DNA from: Varroa destructor
Taxonomy: Eukaryota > Arthropoda > Arachnida > Mesostigmata > Varroidae
NCBI RefSeq assembly: GCF_002443255.2
Contig: NW_019211454.1
Span: 65,526,179 to 65,590,178, forward strand
Reading direction: 5' to 3'
DNA length: 64,000 nt
The notes beneath the pieces are model-generated. The model made no database searches. It was given only the letters and a program-made list of their open reading frames with translations, and was not told where the DNA came from. Numbering within the stretch: position 1 is the stretch's first letter; each line of letters opens with the position of its first letter. Position numbers and translations under genes: made by a program. Shown piece by piece: positions 26,552 to 39,339 of this stretch.

Positions 26552-26889
26552 TTGTCTTTGTGGCGTCCTTGTAATTGCACCCGGAACGATTTATTCCGCG
26601 TGATTGAACTATTACACGTGCTCCGGTTCGTAAACATATTTGCGTCCTTTTTTTATGTTTAACCTATCTAACTAGTTGTGTGTTTGCCGTTTTGGCAGCT
26701 ATAAAATGCTGTGAGTGTAAAAGGCCTAAGATGGTTCCGTCCTTTCAACTTGAGAATCAAGGGGTACTGCAACAAAACCACAGAGATATCAGCAACGCAG
26801 GCTATATTGTAGGAGTTTATCGCTCTCCATCTTCGTCGCGATTCGGTGACGCAGCTGCTAGCTCACTTTGGTTTTTCCTCATTTTATAG

Positions 26890-27308
26890 AATCGGTCGGA
26901 ACGGCTCCCTGTGCCTGTGAGTTTTTCATCTACAGACACGCCGGTGGTAGCCTGCCGGTTTGCGTGCCAGTGACTGACTTTGTCCACGCTACGTCGCTAG
27001 CACTGAACCGCACTTCGCTATGGAACGTAACGAACAATTGCAGTTACTATCCAACAATTTGTTATTGGCGACACCGTTGGGAAGCAAGTTTCTCCCGAGC
27101 GCCACTATCGACAACGAACGTTGATGTATACTACTACCGCACCTGTTTCAAAGGGGCGTCAGATCACCGCGGCCTCTGTTTCGCTATTGACTTTCTGGCA
27201 AATTCTCCGTGTTTGTTCGAGAGAACAAGCTTAGAACAAGCTGCCTACAGTCCACAAACGCATCAACACTGCGACAGGCAGCGAAGCAGGGAAGGGAACA
27301 GGGGCAAG
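26890..27308 (+). CDS. possible exon in GC-rich patch, family unknown
   Basis: An acceptor (CCTCATTTTATAG) ends at 26889, and a fair donor (GGGCAAG then GTAGGA) follows at 27308/27309. Between them one plus frame stays open for about 139 codons and reaches the donor in phase 0. The translation is Cys-rich (about eight Cys), includes N-x-S/T sequons (LNRTSLWNVTNNCS) and ends in a basic tail. I do not recognise a domain. A frame this long is expected about once or twice by chance in such a window, and the patch could instead be a 5' UTR or promoter. Confidence 0.2.
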
Positions 27309-27629
27309 GTAGGAGAAAAAGATTAGAGGGCGCAGGGGTGCAAACACGAAAAGAAGAAACTAGCGAGAGACGGTATTGCATACATTTTTCGCCATAAACT
27401 ATTTTAAAGCTTTACGATTTACGTTTTCGTGTCATCGCTAGGTACGTTGTTCGCCGTAACGTACCTCTACTGGTAGCGTTGCCGCCTCAACTGTTCTCGG
27501 TTTCCCTTGCGTGTTTGGTTCGCCTATGTCCTGAAGCTCTTGGTCCTTCCTCGGCTCAGCCTTCAAAAGACATTTTCCTCCGGCCATCTCTTCTCCAATG
27601 GCGCTTTCCGTACGGGTAACAGGGTACCC

Positions 27630-27848
27630 TTAAGCTAAACTATGCTGCTTTGGGTAAGCGACGCGTCTCCTCCTGAACGAGATCTTTCTGAACTCTTCTG
27701 AATCGACGACAATGACTAAAGTCGGAGCAGAAAGGAAAAGATCCGCCCCAGGGATCCCGCCACGGCTATAGCCACGAGGCAGTAGCGTACACAAAAGGAG
27801 AAAAGCAAAAGCATCTGCGTAAGACGAACGGGAAGCAGTTGACGACAT
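27630..27848 (-). CDS. possible small secreted-peptide ORF (doubtful)
   Basis: From an ATG at 27848 the minus strand encodes 72 residues. The N-terminus reads MSSTASRSSYADAFAFLLLC, a plausible signal peptide. A second hydrophobic patch (APTLVIVV) and a basic segment with RRRR come later. The Kozak context is weak (CCCT before ATG). It lies 140 bp from the assembly gap. No family is recognised, and chance is a fair explanation. Confidence 0.15.
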   Translation of the reverse strand: MSSTASRSSYADAFAFLLLCTLLPRGYSRGGIPGADLFLSAPTLVIVVDSEEFRKISFRRRRVAYPKQHSLA

Positions 27849-27986
27849 AGGGGGTCTCGGCCCTTGCGGTTCAATGACCAGCACAGGAACAGCGGAAAAC
27901 GGGCACTAGGTCGCCTGTACTACAAATTCGATACGCACGTACACTTAAATACATTACATTAAAGTACATAGCCCAAAGGAATACAT

Positions 27987-28086
27987 NNNNNNNNNNNNNN
28001 NNNNNNNNNNNNNNNNNNNNNNNNNNNNNNNNNNNNNNNNNNNNNNNNNNNNNNNNNNNNNNNNNNNNNNNNNNNNNNNNNNNNNN
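27987..28086. other. assembly gap, 100 N
   Basis: Exactly 100 Ns join two contigs. A round 100 usually marks a gap of unknown size, so distances across it are not reliable and an exon could be hidden. A frame running through the Ns (27954-28142 minus) is an artefact. Confidence 0.99.
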
Positions 28087-31000
28087 ATAATATTTCCTAC
28101 TAGCAGCGAAAACTGGGTGTTAAACTGGGGCAATTTAGCCACTTACTAAGATAACTATCTAGCGCGACCGTTGTGCATGACATAGATTAGAACGCATTTT
28201 CTAGTATTCACAATATTTTCGAAACAAGCATAAGGAACGTATGGAGCTTAGGTTTCGGTGTTACGTACGTAGAATTTCGAGATAAGTACCATACAGTCCA
28301 ATCAGGTTGACTTTGTAAGAAATAGAACGACGCAATCACCTTTTAAAAGGCTGTGTCTACGTTACGTCGCTGACGATCGCGATAGCCATAAAAGGCAGCA
28401 AGAAGGGAAGCGAATCCTGGAAGACGGGTTTTTGTCTTTGGCGATCCGCTTGCAGGGGTGTTGATTGCGACCCCAGGCATCCCATGTGGGGCAATTTTGT
28501 TTCGCTACACTATAATAGATTCTCGATTCGCTGTTCCAACTTTTGAGATCGTAACTATTTTTTATTGCTCTATTTGTTGTCGGCCTATTGCCAAAATTGA
28601 TCGGTGTTTTATCGTCAGCAGAGAATCAGCTTCGATTTAATATCAGACATTCATTCTTCCTCGTCAGTTTGGCGGCTTTAAAACCTGAAATCGCTCGGAG
28701 GAGTTATTCTCGTTGTCGGTTATGGAATTAACGTTGACTCCATTCGTGTATGCCTTAACGTAGGTGGGCGTCGACTCCCTAATATTTTGCTTTAAATTTT
28801 ATGCTCGATGTTAAACGGTCATGATTTTCTATCGGTTGGCAAAAAACGTGCACGTTATGTATGAGTTACGTAGCAAAACCACTGGGCGACTAGGTGTTGC
28901 TGACACGTTCCTTTAGCGCGGCAGCTGGCATCGTTGCCTTGTTTCGAGGAGTTCCTAAAAACGGCAAAACTGTCGTTGGGATCCAGCTGACGGCCCGCAG
29001 TCGTGCCGGTGATACATAGGTGCATTAGTACTGACTTGTAAGCGCTCGGCTGGGTTGCCCGCCCATCTGGAGTGTAGGACTCGTTTTTGCCCCCGTCTTT
29101 TATGAGTAAAAAGCCCATCAGTCACATTTCAGCTATTAGATCTCACTTTGGTGCCCTGTCATCGGTGATTTCTCCTGATTTAAAACCGCCAAAGAGATCA
29201 ACGTTGAAAGGCTACTATGCGGGACGTTGGCATGGATAGTGAGAACCAAGGGAGAAAAAAATAATAGGGCTACAAGGCACCAATGCCTCGGCCCTTATCT
29301 GAGCTTAGCAATGATCACGCCTCGACTTTGACGACAAGTCCCTGATCCTTCTATCTGGGACAAAAGGTATCGTCAGCCTTGCTATTATATTCGGTACCTA
29401 TTCGACGTATATACATAACTTACAAGCCGCGATAGCCACCGAGTAAGTCAAATAAGTGCTTCTGTAATAAACATAATTGTACACCTTGAAAACTACCATT
29501 TTCATCTCTAGTGAAAAGGTATCAATACCTTGTAAGGATTATGAGTTAGAGCAAACAATTCAGAAAAAAATCAGGGCGAATAAAGACAAATTAAACAATT
29601 TACCAATTTTTAATCGATAATGAAATTGTCTGCTGTTCATATTTGATAGGTACTTTGAGTATTATTACCGCAATGGTATCAATATTCTGACAATGCGTTT
29701 TGTTTGCGTAATTTGCAATTATTATCCAATCTGTACTACTAAAAACAAGTGTCATCATTCAGATGCTAGCAATACATATCGATCGTAACCTTAGCGGCCA
29801 TCTATTTTTCAATACAATTTAACAATACTAAATAGCCATGACCGATTAACCGCATTTTTCATCAGTTCAATTGTATATTACACTGGTTTGCTTCGCGAAC
29901 GAGGCGTCTAGTCCCTTTCTACTTCACTTGAAAGATTGTAGACACACTTTACTTCTCTACACGTACGATGTACCAATAGTTTTGTATGCTACTCTCATTG
30001 AATGGACTGCTGGGCCCTGTTTCCTGATCGTCCCTAGTGCAGGCACGATAGCCATAAGCCACCACGTCTCAGGCCGCATCCGCCTCAATTCGACGACCAA
30101 GTGAATATAGCAAAGTTATTTATTACTCTTTAAGAAGATGTTTCTTCATAACTAGTCAACGACTTATATCATTCAGGAGCGCTTACGTGTACGACATGCT
30201 ACTCAGACAGCGTCGCCATGATTACGTATTATGCCCGGTCAAGTTTTGCCTTGAAATTCTTTGCTATAGTGTTACTGGTTATTCTTTATTTGACAATAGA
30301 AAATTCATTCTATAAATTAGTTCAAAACAGACTACCTCGAATAGATAGGGTGTAGCATTTTTAATATCGTCTGCAATAGAAACGATGGGATACAAAATTA
30401 ATCATTGCAATTGGATATGCGTGTTTGTAGTTGCTGCCTCAGCGGCTGACATCTACATTCGCTAAGAGGGTACTCTACAAAGCTGCTTCCTACTATAGTT
30501 AGGCCTTTAGTCAATAGATGGGAATAGGTAGCTAATTGTCCTTCTCAACGACCATGCAGTCGCGGTAATGACATCAACATCTGCAGCATGGCAAGTCTGT
30601 CTCCTAGCTGTAATTCTTCCACTTCCTATTTTTCCAAATTCTTTTTCTGCCCCACTCTGGAGTCTTCATTCGGTCGATCTTTTAAAGTGGCCGCAACGGA
30701 CGCTACCCCCGCCTCTTCCGGGGGGGGGGGGGGGATATTTCCCTGGGAATTCCTCTGCACGACTCGCACGAGTCACCAAGTAACACAGAAATATTGTAGG
30801 CGTTCTTGAGAAGTCACCTGTTTCGACCGCGAGTAGGTGAAGGTCATTCGTAATTCTTCTCGTTTTTTCTACTAGTGTTTGTCATTTTGCATACGTATTT
30901 GGTTCGTTTCATACAACGTCTTCAAGCAGCGCATATTGTTCTTAGCACTGTTTCGGCAGCTGTTGCAACTGCTGATGCATCCGCGGCTAGCTCCGCGTCC

Positions 31001-34000
31001 AGCGAATGCGATCGTCATGTAGTTTCGTATTTTTTCCTAATGTTATTAAAGTTTATAGAAAGAATGCACGCCAGTGGCGGACGTCCTCTAATCGCCCATA
31101 GTGGTGAATGTTTGGGGGGAAGACAGCTGCCTGGTAAATGTTTACGTTATGTCGCGTGAGGACAACTGGAGACGGCGAAGCAGGAGAGGGATAAGAAAGA
31201 GCAGTGGCAGGTATAATGGTCGCTGCTACTGTGCTGCTTGAAGATGCGCAATCTTAAGGTAACTACAAGCCCCTGAGATCCCTACGTCGGGCCTAGTCAG
31301 TACCCGGGGTGGTGGACTAGCTACCTACATAGGCGAGTAAATGAACGATCAGACGACGAACAAAGTGCACCGAAATGGCCGAGCAGGATGAACGCAAGCT
31401 TTGACAGCGGCTCGGTATCGAGGGTTGACGTCCGCCCTCGTATTGATCTTAGTGTTCTGCATAAAGGTACAGCACATAGTTGTAGCCAAAGTATTAGAGA
31501 GTTACCTGTTACCTTATCAGGTATAGCCTTTTGAACGATAGAATATGATAATTTTTTACGTTGGTTGGCTCAACAGTGGTTACAGTTATTTATCATTACT
31601 ATAGCCAATATGTAACGCTAGAAATACATATGTAGTAAAAACTAAATCGGTATGCTGCTTTTTGCCTGTTTAGCGCCATTTTTCCGCATAGCACTTCCGT
31701 CGAGGACAAAGTACACATAGTTGACCTTCGTAGACAAGCCGTATCATTCTAGAATAAAGTAGTCGTTTTGTTCAACTTCGAAAAATGTACCTTTATTGAC
31801 AATTTTCCAAAACTGGCTTTTCCTGGTAGTTCTGTGAACACATAATTTCTTTAGATTGCTCCCGCATCGTCTTCTTTACAAAAACGCTATACTCTCACTA
31901 AAACAGTATAGCCATTAAAGCTATAACTAAAAATAGAACAAAATATACATCAGCTTTGTCATTAACGATCCATAAATACCCAGCCTTGATTAGTTCTGCC
32001 AGACGGCTAAGTTATAATGGGTTAGACCAGGACCGCATTTTATTAACTAGCACACAGACCACTCAACAGATATTTCATTCCGTGTATCAGCTAGTCGATA
32101 GGTGATGTTCCATTCATTCGATAGCTACTGTTATTGCTGTTAGAGCGTAGCGCCCTTTTTTTGTCCCACTATTTGCCTGACAGCCAAGCCAGGGGGTTCG
32201 CCCACATCTGTACACGTCGATCATTTTTATCCCAGAATAACGTGGCATCCGTTCCCTTTCAACGGCAAACAACACCGATTCTATTAACTGAGAATCATCT
32301 GACGCACCTATAGCTAACTTGCCCTTATGCAGCGACCTCATGAACGAATTTGAAGTTGTTAACGAGAGTTTTCGTCATTAGGCTGATCCTTCAATTGAAT
32401 GATTGAGCCTAGGAAGGGTTTTACTGGTAAACATTTCAGTGCTTATCTTCAGCATATTTTAATCAATTTCAGTCTTACAGACACATCGAAAAAAGAATCA
32501 TTGCCAAATGGGTTGGGGAATATATATCTTGCTATGAATAAAAGGGCCTTGCTTGTGAATTTCACGCGCCCAATTTATATGGCGCAACGTGCCGTACCGT
32601 GTTTTCTACGTGTAACTGTCGTTTACATTTACGTATACAAACCCAATCGTAGTGACGGTTAGCTAAATGAAAGCTGTGCACGCATTTTATCTATATACGA
32701 ATCATAACAATCGATTCGCTATATATACATATAACACTGCTACAGAAACTAGTAGAACTTTTTTTGTCGAAGAAAACGGCCGACTAATGCTGAAGTCCTA
32801 GTGCTAATTATGCCGCAAGAGCTATAGTTCCATCTTTGGGTCTTAGGAAAAGACAGATCAAAAAAAGGTTAAAAAGCGCTTAGAACAATTATAGTCACCT
32901 CTTTCGATCACAACAATGCATAACCCCACGCTTCAAAAGCGGTGGCTCGGGGTAGTGGCGGTTGGCATACAATTACAAGACAGAGGGTGATTTTCCCATA
33001 ATTGCCAATTGTTCAAGTCTAGATAGGAAGCTATTATTCCCTTTCCCCCGTTCATTTATCCAGGGTCAACTTTGCCTTTAATGTTCGCGTCCTTCCTTTA
33101 TCGACAACTCGTAAAATGAATCTTCTTCAAAATTCAACATTCGATTCTGCCTGGCGTCTTCGTTTGGATGTTACCAACGTCAGCTTGTAAATAAACGCCT
33201 TTTTAGCAGATACGATACTATAAATGATAATCGGAGACGCGCGAAATTTATATAAGCTGCACTATGTGTCGCGTAGCTAGTAAAGCATCAGTAAGTACAG
33301 AGTAAGACAATAGACCTAACAATTCTCTGTCGTTTACGGCAGTCAAAGAGCTCAACATGAATGAACGATTTATTTGGATGTAACACGGGTATTTGACTTG
33401 AGTAACTCGGACCCATAGAATGGTTAAAAAGTGCATATGAGAAAATACTACTACCCTATAAATAACTATTCTTAGATATTCTAGTATCCCTTGTATTAAA
33501 AGATCTCTTAAAAGCACGGCAAACCTAGGCCTTTTTAGGCTAGGTAACGCCAAGCAATATTTAATATGGGATTTGCATAATATTTAGAATGCAGCACATT
33601 GGAATTGCTATTTAACTATCTTTAATCACACAGGTTATATAAAGTTATTGTAAAATATTCAAAATTTAATTACGGTCATATGATTATTTATACTATGTCT
33701 ACCTATTTATTAAACAACTGGTAAAGGAAAAACCACTGCACATCCATTATCAAGAAATCGATTACAACCGTTGATAAGACAGCATAGTGAGAAAGGTTTT
33801 CTACCGTGCCATTTTAATTGTCGGCCTGTTTGTCAGGTTTCGTTACTCGATCGGTCAGCGCTGTTAATACGAGTCAATTAGATCCACCTGCTAAAATCCT
33901 ACTCCGATAAGACTGGGCCTAAGCTTGAAGATTCCGAAGCAAGGAGGGCTCTCTCAGTTTTCTATAGGATGTTTCCCGCTATCCTTCTCACCCCATTCCA

Positions 34001-34885
34001 AGCCTACCCCTTACTCAGTGAAGGGACCGTGCAGTAAGACAGCTATTTCTGAACAAGACGTCCACTCGACGGAGGACAATAAAAACCGATTCCTCGTTCG
34101 ATCGCTCGAACATTTCCCAATCTCTAAGTACATCTGAATCCCTTTTCCGTTGTCGGTAACCCTCCCTAACGCTGAACGTCATAACGACTCCCCCAAACGC
34201 TTAGCGGCCCGACTTTCCAGGGAAAAACAAACCGCCAGCTAAAAACAGGCGCACAGCCTAACTCAGCAGCTGGGTTCAGGTTCGGCCAAAAAACGCTTTA
34301 CTACGAGTAGGCAACCACACGAGAGCGCCTGATCATAGTACTCTATCAGTACGTGCAATTTCTACAGCAAGCAACGTGGTGGTTCTAACGCCGGAAAACG
34401 AAACAAGATTGGTGAAACATTTAGAGTTGTGTTCGCTACTTCTGTCCGATAACACAGCTGTTCGTTCAATGTCCGCTTGCCTCTTTTTGTCTACTCCTTC
34501 GAGTCCCCGGGCGATCGACAAGTCAGTCAAGGCCTTTAAAAAAGGCCAATGCTTTTATGCTATTCTGGGCAGCACCTGCCGACAAATAGGAGCAGGTACA
34601 ACGATTTACGAGTCGCAAACAACAGAATTCGATATGGGGTAGATGTGCCTTTTACAAGTTGGATACGATAGCGATTCTAGGGTAGGAAAAGTTAGGATGA
34701 CTAATATACGCACTTTACAAAAAATTGTACAACAATTGTCAACGCGCAATCATATACAATATTTCACGGGTGTTTTTTTTCTTTATGTGCCGTACACTTT
34801 CGTGAATGTTCATATCTTCTAAGAACGATCTAAGAACGACTGATATGATACGTTTTTACCTCTAGAAAAGTACCAATGATGACAT
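28087..34885. other. long stretch with no supported gene
   Basis: Nothing is called in about 6.8 kb. Frames at 29871-30104, 30568-30809, 30875-31159, 32399-32662, 33925-34137 and 34376-34642 (plus) and 28855-29118, 33248-33553 (minus) lack matched splice sites or recognised motifs. The 30875-31159 frame includes an Ala/Ser-rich low-complexity part. A polyguanine run lies at 30720-30734. Confidence 0.5.
30720..30734 (+). repeat. polyguanine run (G15)
   Basis: Fifteen consecutive Gs follow a pyrimidine-rich stretch. The run length is prone to sequencing error, and any frame across it is unreliable. Confidence 0.95.
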
Positions 34886-34950
34886 TCATCATCATCATCA
34901 TCATCATTCGAACCCCGAGATAACCGTTTGAAGCGCAGCTGGCGTCCGTC
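34886..34950 (-). repeat. (CAT)n repeat abutting a B-box-like motif
   Basis: A (TCA/ATC) trinucleotide run of about 22 bases (34886-34907) abuts CATTCGAACCCCG. On the minus strand this reads CGGGGTTCGAATG, a good polymerase III B-box, followed by (ATG)n. A SINE 3' half with a microsatellite tail would look like this, but the A-box on that strand is not convincing. Confidence 0.4.
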
Positions 34951-36281
34951 GGGTGATTAAGGGAGGCTTATTTTAGCCATATAATCAAGACCAGACTAGT
35001 TAGCTAGAATAAATAACTCAAAAACATTTACGAATACGTTAATGTACACACATCGAGTGCTTTAGGCAAAATGTCGCGCCGAGCCAATGGATAGTATTCG
35101 TAGTCAGTCTTGCATTGTACAAACAATTCAGAGGATTTATATTTATAAGGAACGTATTTACGGGGTCGTCACCCCTTGATGCTTCTTCAGCGTTTGTGTG
35201 AGGTATCGTTGGCTGTATTTCCCTCTATGATGCAGAAGACGTTAGCACCTGACCAGCCTGTTCGTCTCATTGAGTTCCTGAGGTCCGTGATGGTGCTGCA
35301 CGTTATTAAAAACACTTTCATCAAAGCTGCCACCTATGCGATCTGTTTCCATCTTTGCTTTAGGAGGAATTATAGCAGAGCCTCTTTTTTCGCCTCAGCG
35401 CCCCCCCCCTCGATTAGTCAGCCTCCTTTCGTCTTTAGCTCTGTGGCAGTTGCCGTAGGCCGCAATATGGTCTTTCTCTCCCATCAAACCAACTAGGCTG
35501 TTACGTTATCCTGTATTCAGTAGTAAAGATTAAATGTAGGGCCGTCACGCGGCTTAGAGAAAGCCTTATGCGACATCGGACAAGTTGGGTCGACCACGAA
35601 GCAGCGTCATGGCTCGTAATCAACCATCGTGAACTGACCATGTTGTACGAAAAGTAGCCAGCGAGAGTTGACTTTAATTTATAAGATGAAGTTTCTACCG
35701 TAGCGTAGCCTAAGAGGGTAAGTTATCCAAGTTGCTACACTGAACGGCTTTACTCTGGACGCTAGACAGTCAATTATCTTGGCTCAGTAGAGAAGACATG
35801 CTGCACAGGCGACCAGTGAGGTGCTTTGCACGCGTCACACTACGTTAGCGGCTTCTAGTTACAATCGAATACATGAACTGTTTTCAATTAAATCACCAAA
35901 TTAGCCTTCTTTGTTTGGAGGAAAGACTCAAGCACTATACTTGTCCGACTCAATGGCTCGCGGCAAAACTGTATTAATTTAAAATACGTTCGTGTGTTCC
36001 TCTCTAACGGATATATAATCAGTTTAACATTAGTAATTACTAGACCGAGTATTAACACACAAATCATAAAAACTCCCCTAAACTAAACGTGGCAAATATC
36101 TTATCAAAAGCGCATATGCGAAGCCTCAATAATATTCTATTTCCATGTCATCCTCAAACTGTGAAAACACCTGTCATCTTGAGGCCAATTAATTAGAAGA
36201 GCTTTGCTGGTGCTTGTACATTGGCTCTTAACTCGGTTTAGCCTTCTGTTATATATTTTAACCTCGATTTGTGTCGCCGAG

Positions 36282-36376
36282 AAAGATACACCCAAATATA
36301 CTCCTTCTTTTGTGAAGGAATTGGATTTTAATGCCGACTGGAAACGTAAGCAGGAGCGGCTGGGCCTTGCTACCAG
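36282..36376 (+). CDS. possible internal exon, family unknown
   Basis: The frame encodes a compact, charged segment beginning KDTPKYTPSFVKELDF and ending in KQERLGLAT. It reaches a fair donor (TACCAG then GTGGGT) at 36376/36377 in phase 2. The upstream acceptor is a weaker choice (TTGTGTCGCCGAG ending at 36281). The amino-acid make-up looks like real protein. However, the minus strand is also open here (36137-36451), so the strand is not settled. I recognise no family. If real it could belong with 37195-37404, which lies 0.8 kb downstream on the same strand, but the phases do not join directly. Confidence 0.22.
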
Positions 36377-37194
36377 GTGGGTGTCCTGCGCGTCGCACAG
36401 CCCGGCGCCTCCAATACCCCATATTCCATCATAATACCCCATCAGCTCCACTCATCCCGCTGGCCTTAGACCGCTTTTTCCCCTGAACGACCAACAGGTC
36501 TACACAGGAGCAGACCTTCTAGCTTTCTCGTTGCGGAATAAGGCGGTCGCAATAAATGCATTCTATGCGAGAGTTGTCGACGCGTAATTCTGCGCTGTCG
36601 TGTCCGAACGTGGTAGCACTTTTCAAATGCGTGTTGGCAGGGTCATGACTGTTATACAAAAGTGAGCTTTGGATGACACGTGAAGGCGCACGTGACTCTG
36701 TGGCTCGGCCGGCTGGAGGAGTTAGTTATACGTGGGAGAAAGCAATAGGAAGTTTAGAGGTCGAGACACAGTAGATTTGTCGCCAGATTCGCCAAGTTTG
36801 GTCTTCAGCTAACTTCGTCCTGATATAACATTTTTCCATTAGCGTACTGTCTGCATCGACGCATTCGGTGCCTATGGTCTCGTATCGTGCGCATATATGT
36901 TTCTGCTTTGTCGTAGCGTGTTAACTTTGGTACAGCCTTAGGGTAAACCAGAGAAAAATTGGGGAACAACGAAGGAAAGCAATCGGTAACAGGAGCCTGT
37001 GCGCAAATACAAACATACGGACTTCCGTAGGAAGGCTGGCTCGCCGCGATCATTAGTTCCCTGTTCGACCGCTGGCCGTGCGGGCTTACTCGAATCAGTA
37101 GGAAACCAATGCCGTGCTGTGATCCTAAGTGAATTATCATGTATCGAAAATTCGAGGCAGGTACTAATTGGCACAATATAGTTTCTAATCACAG

Positions 37195-37404
37195 CAACAC
37201 GAGATGGCTTCAACTCTTTTGTTGATCTGGCTGAATAACAATTATGCTGAATTAGGTCGCCATGACTTGACAATAGCCGGAGTGCAAACCCTTCAAAAGC
37301 TGCTTGCAAAAAATATTACGATGCAACCCGTCGAAAACGAGTACAAGTCCCCAGTGAACAGTGTCTTAAAAATTTTAAACACTAATTATAACGAAATGTA
37401 TGAT
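37195..37404 (+). CDS. possible internal exon, helical, family unknown
   Basis: After a possible acceptor (TTTCTAATCACAG, ending 37194) the plus strand encodes QHEMASTLLLIWLNNNYAEL, then a Leu/Gln-rich segment (GVQTLQKLLAKN) and a polar end. Composition suggests amphipathic helices. Alternative donors are GAAAT then GTATGA at 37397/37398 and GAT then GTGTAA at 37404/37405. The frame also has an ATG at 37204, so a terminal or first exon is possible. A minus frame (36938-37309) overlaps half of it. No homology is recognised. Confidence 0.25.
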
Positions 37405-38771
37405 GTGTAAATTAGCTTAAAACTGGTCCAACTAGGGAATTCGTGGCGCGCTGGCAAATCATCCGCACGTGACAACGTTCATGACACCGAAATTTCACGG
37501 TAAAATCACTAAGCAGAACTGCACAAAGAGGGCAAATGATTTATTCATATGTATATATTATGTGTTAAAAGCTATGCAAATGCTCATACATTTATCCCTT
37601 TGGTCAACAGAAAAGGATCGAAAAAACACACTGCATTGAGGGGCAAAACTTGAGGCATTTATGACATTGTACAACCAACGGTGTCGGAGAGCTCAAATCC
37701 ATCGTATTTATCCTGGGTTTTCTTGCAATTTTTCTTTTTATTGAAATTTTTTGCAAAGGAACAAATTGGTATATGTGCGCTTAAACGAAAATCACTTAGT
37801 TGTGCAGTAGTTTTACTGGTTTTCGATAGTGCTGTTCCTGCTGCGCCTTCTATTACGTGCTTTATACTCCAAAAACAGGTCGTCCCCTTGTCCATGCCAA
37901 AGTAGAAATGCTTGAGTGAATTTACCATGGCTGGATAATCAACGATTTTCACCGTCATAGCTTGAGTGCCATGTCGCTTATATGATTATACCTGAGAACA
38001 CAGTGACGCCGACATTGCCGTTACTCTACCGTACACAGTTCTCTTTTCGTTTTATTATTTTTTCTTTCCAGCTTCCTTCGCTATGTACATATACCTTTAA
38101 AGGAACACTGACTAGCAGCAACCCATTTTGTCAGCAAAATAAGCTTCGTGGGCTGTTTCGTGTCCCAAGGACATGCTGCAAATGCTTAACTAAGAGCCCA
38201 CCTTTGCCAGCAGTTCACGTGATCCTCCCTACTTAAACACTTCACATCTGCTGTCGCGATTTAAAGGTTTACTTGGTTGCATTATAGACCGTGCGGCCTA
38301 CCTGACGTGTGAGGCCATTCCGGCTAGCGGCAGAGATTCAAGTTAGTTTCGATATTCGTCCGCGTCTCATAGTCTGTCCGTTATGATAACACCGGCCCAG
38401 TCATTTCGCAAGCCACTTTACATGGCAGCGAAAGTAGTAACGACAGGCAAATGGTTTCGCTGCCTGCCTATCGGAAGTCTCCGGTTTATGGGATTGTTTG
38501 CCTTACCTCTTGTTGGCTTCCAAGGAAAATTAAGATTGCTATTAGTTCCAATGCAACGCTCCGGTCCTTTTATCCCTTATTGTTCCCCCTTTCCCCCTCT
38601 CCTCCACGCGCAGATAATAACCCTTGGGAGCGGATGCTGCTACTGTTGCTGCAGATGATGACAATGATCTTATTATCGTCTGTGGATCCCTGGTCGCGAG
38701 CCTTTTTCAAGGGCGAAGGCTAAGTTAACGTAGAGGTGATGGATAGCTTGGGTCGTCAGCAGACCACTTAC

Positions 38772-38845
38772 CTGATGAAATGGGGCCTTCCACTCTGCCT
38801 GTGATCGGGTGAGCGCGAGTCACTCGACTGCGACGGCAGACGCGT
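38772..38845 (-). CDS. possible small internal exon
   Basis: On the minus strand a pyrimidine-rich acceptor (CCCCTGCCCCCTCTATTATT, then GTGACCCCAACAG) and a strong donor (TTTCATCAG then GTAAGTGG) frame 74 nt. Two frames are open. One encodes a Ser/Arg-rich peptide containing SQSSDSRSPDHRQSG, the other an Arg-rich peptide with VCRRSRVTRAHPITG. The splice signals are better than for most candidates here, but the exon is too short to identify and may be untranslated. Confidence 0.2.
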
Positions 38846-39306
38846 CTGTTGGGGTCACAATAATAGAGGGGGCAGGGGTTATACAAGAATAGAACGCACA
38901 ACGAGAAAGGATAGCATAATGGAAACATATTGAAAGTACGAAACAGAAAGGATGCTCACGAGGCACATCTAGGGAGAGGGTGATTATCGCAGCCAACCTA
39001 GAGCAATGAACTCGTTAAGCAAACCATTTCCCGACATGCAACCTCTCAAAATTAAAAGCAGCCTCCTCTTCTTTTGACGTTTCACCTTATCATGGCCACG
39101 ATCGATGACGGCATTAACAACGTCCAGTGCTACTGCGACACCGACATTCGCGGTTCAACAGTCACACTATAGTGTAAGGGTCATTTAATAATAGTAAAAA
39201 TAATGATGATAATGGATCTGAAAGGAAGGCCCGCAACTTCCGAGAGCCCTGCCCCTCCTAACGTCCAGCGTGATTAGGGAAAAAGCCGCAAATTTAATCA
39301 CTTATT

Positions 39307-39311
<5 letters not shown>

Positions 39312-39339
<28 letters not shown>
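39312..39339. repeat. (AT)14 microsatellite
   Basis: This is an uninterrupted AT run of 28 bases in a long AT-rich stretch. Confidence 0.97.

Noticed and set aside
27954..28142. Frame running through the assembly gap
   Set aside because: Fifty percent of it is N; it is an artefact.
36805..37309. Two 123-codon minus frames
   Set aside because: They overlap each other in different frames and a plus-strand candidate. No motifs or splice pair are visible, and length is within chance expectation.
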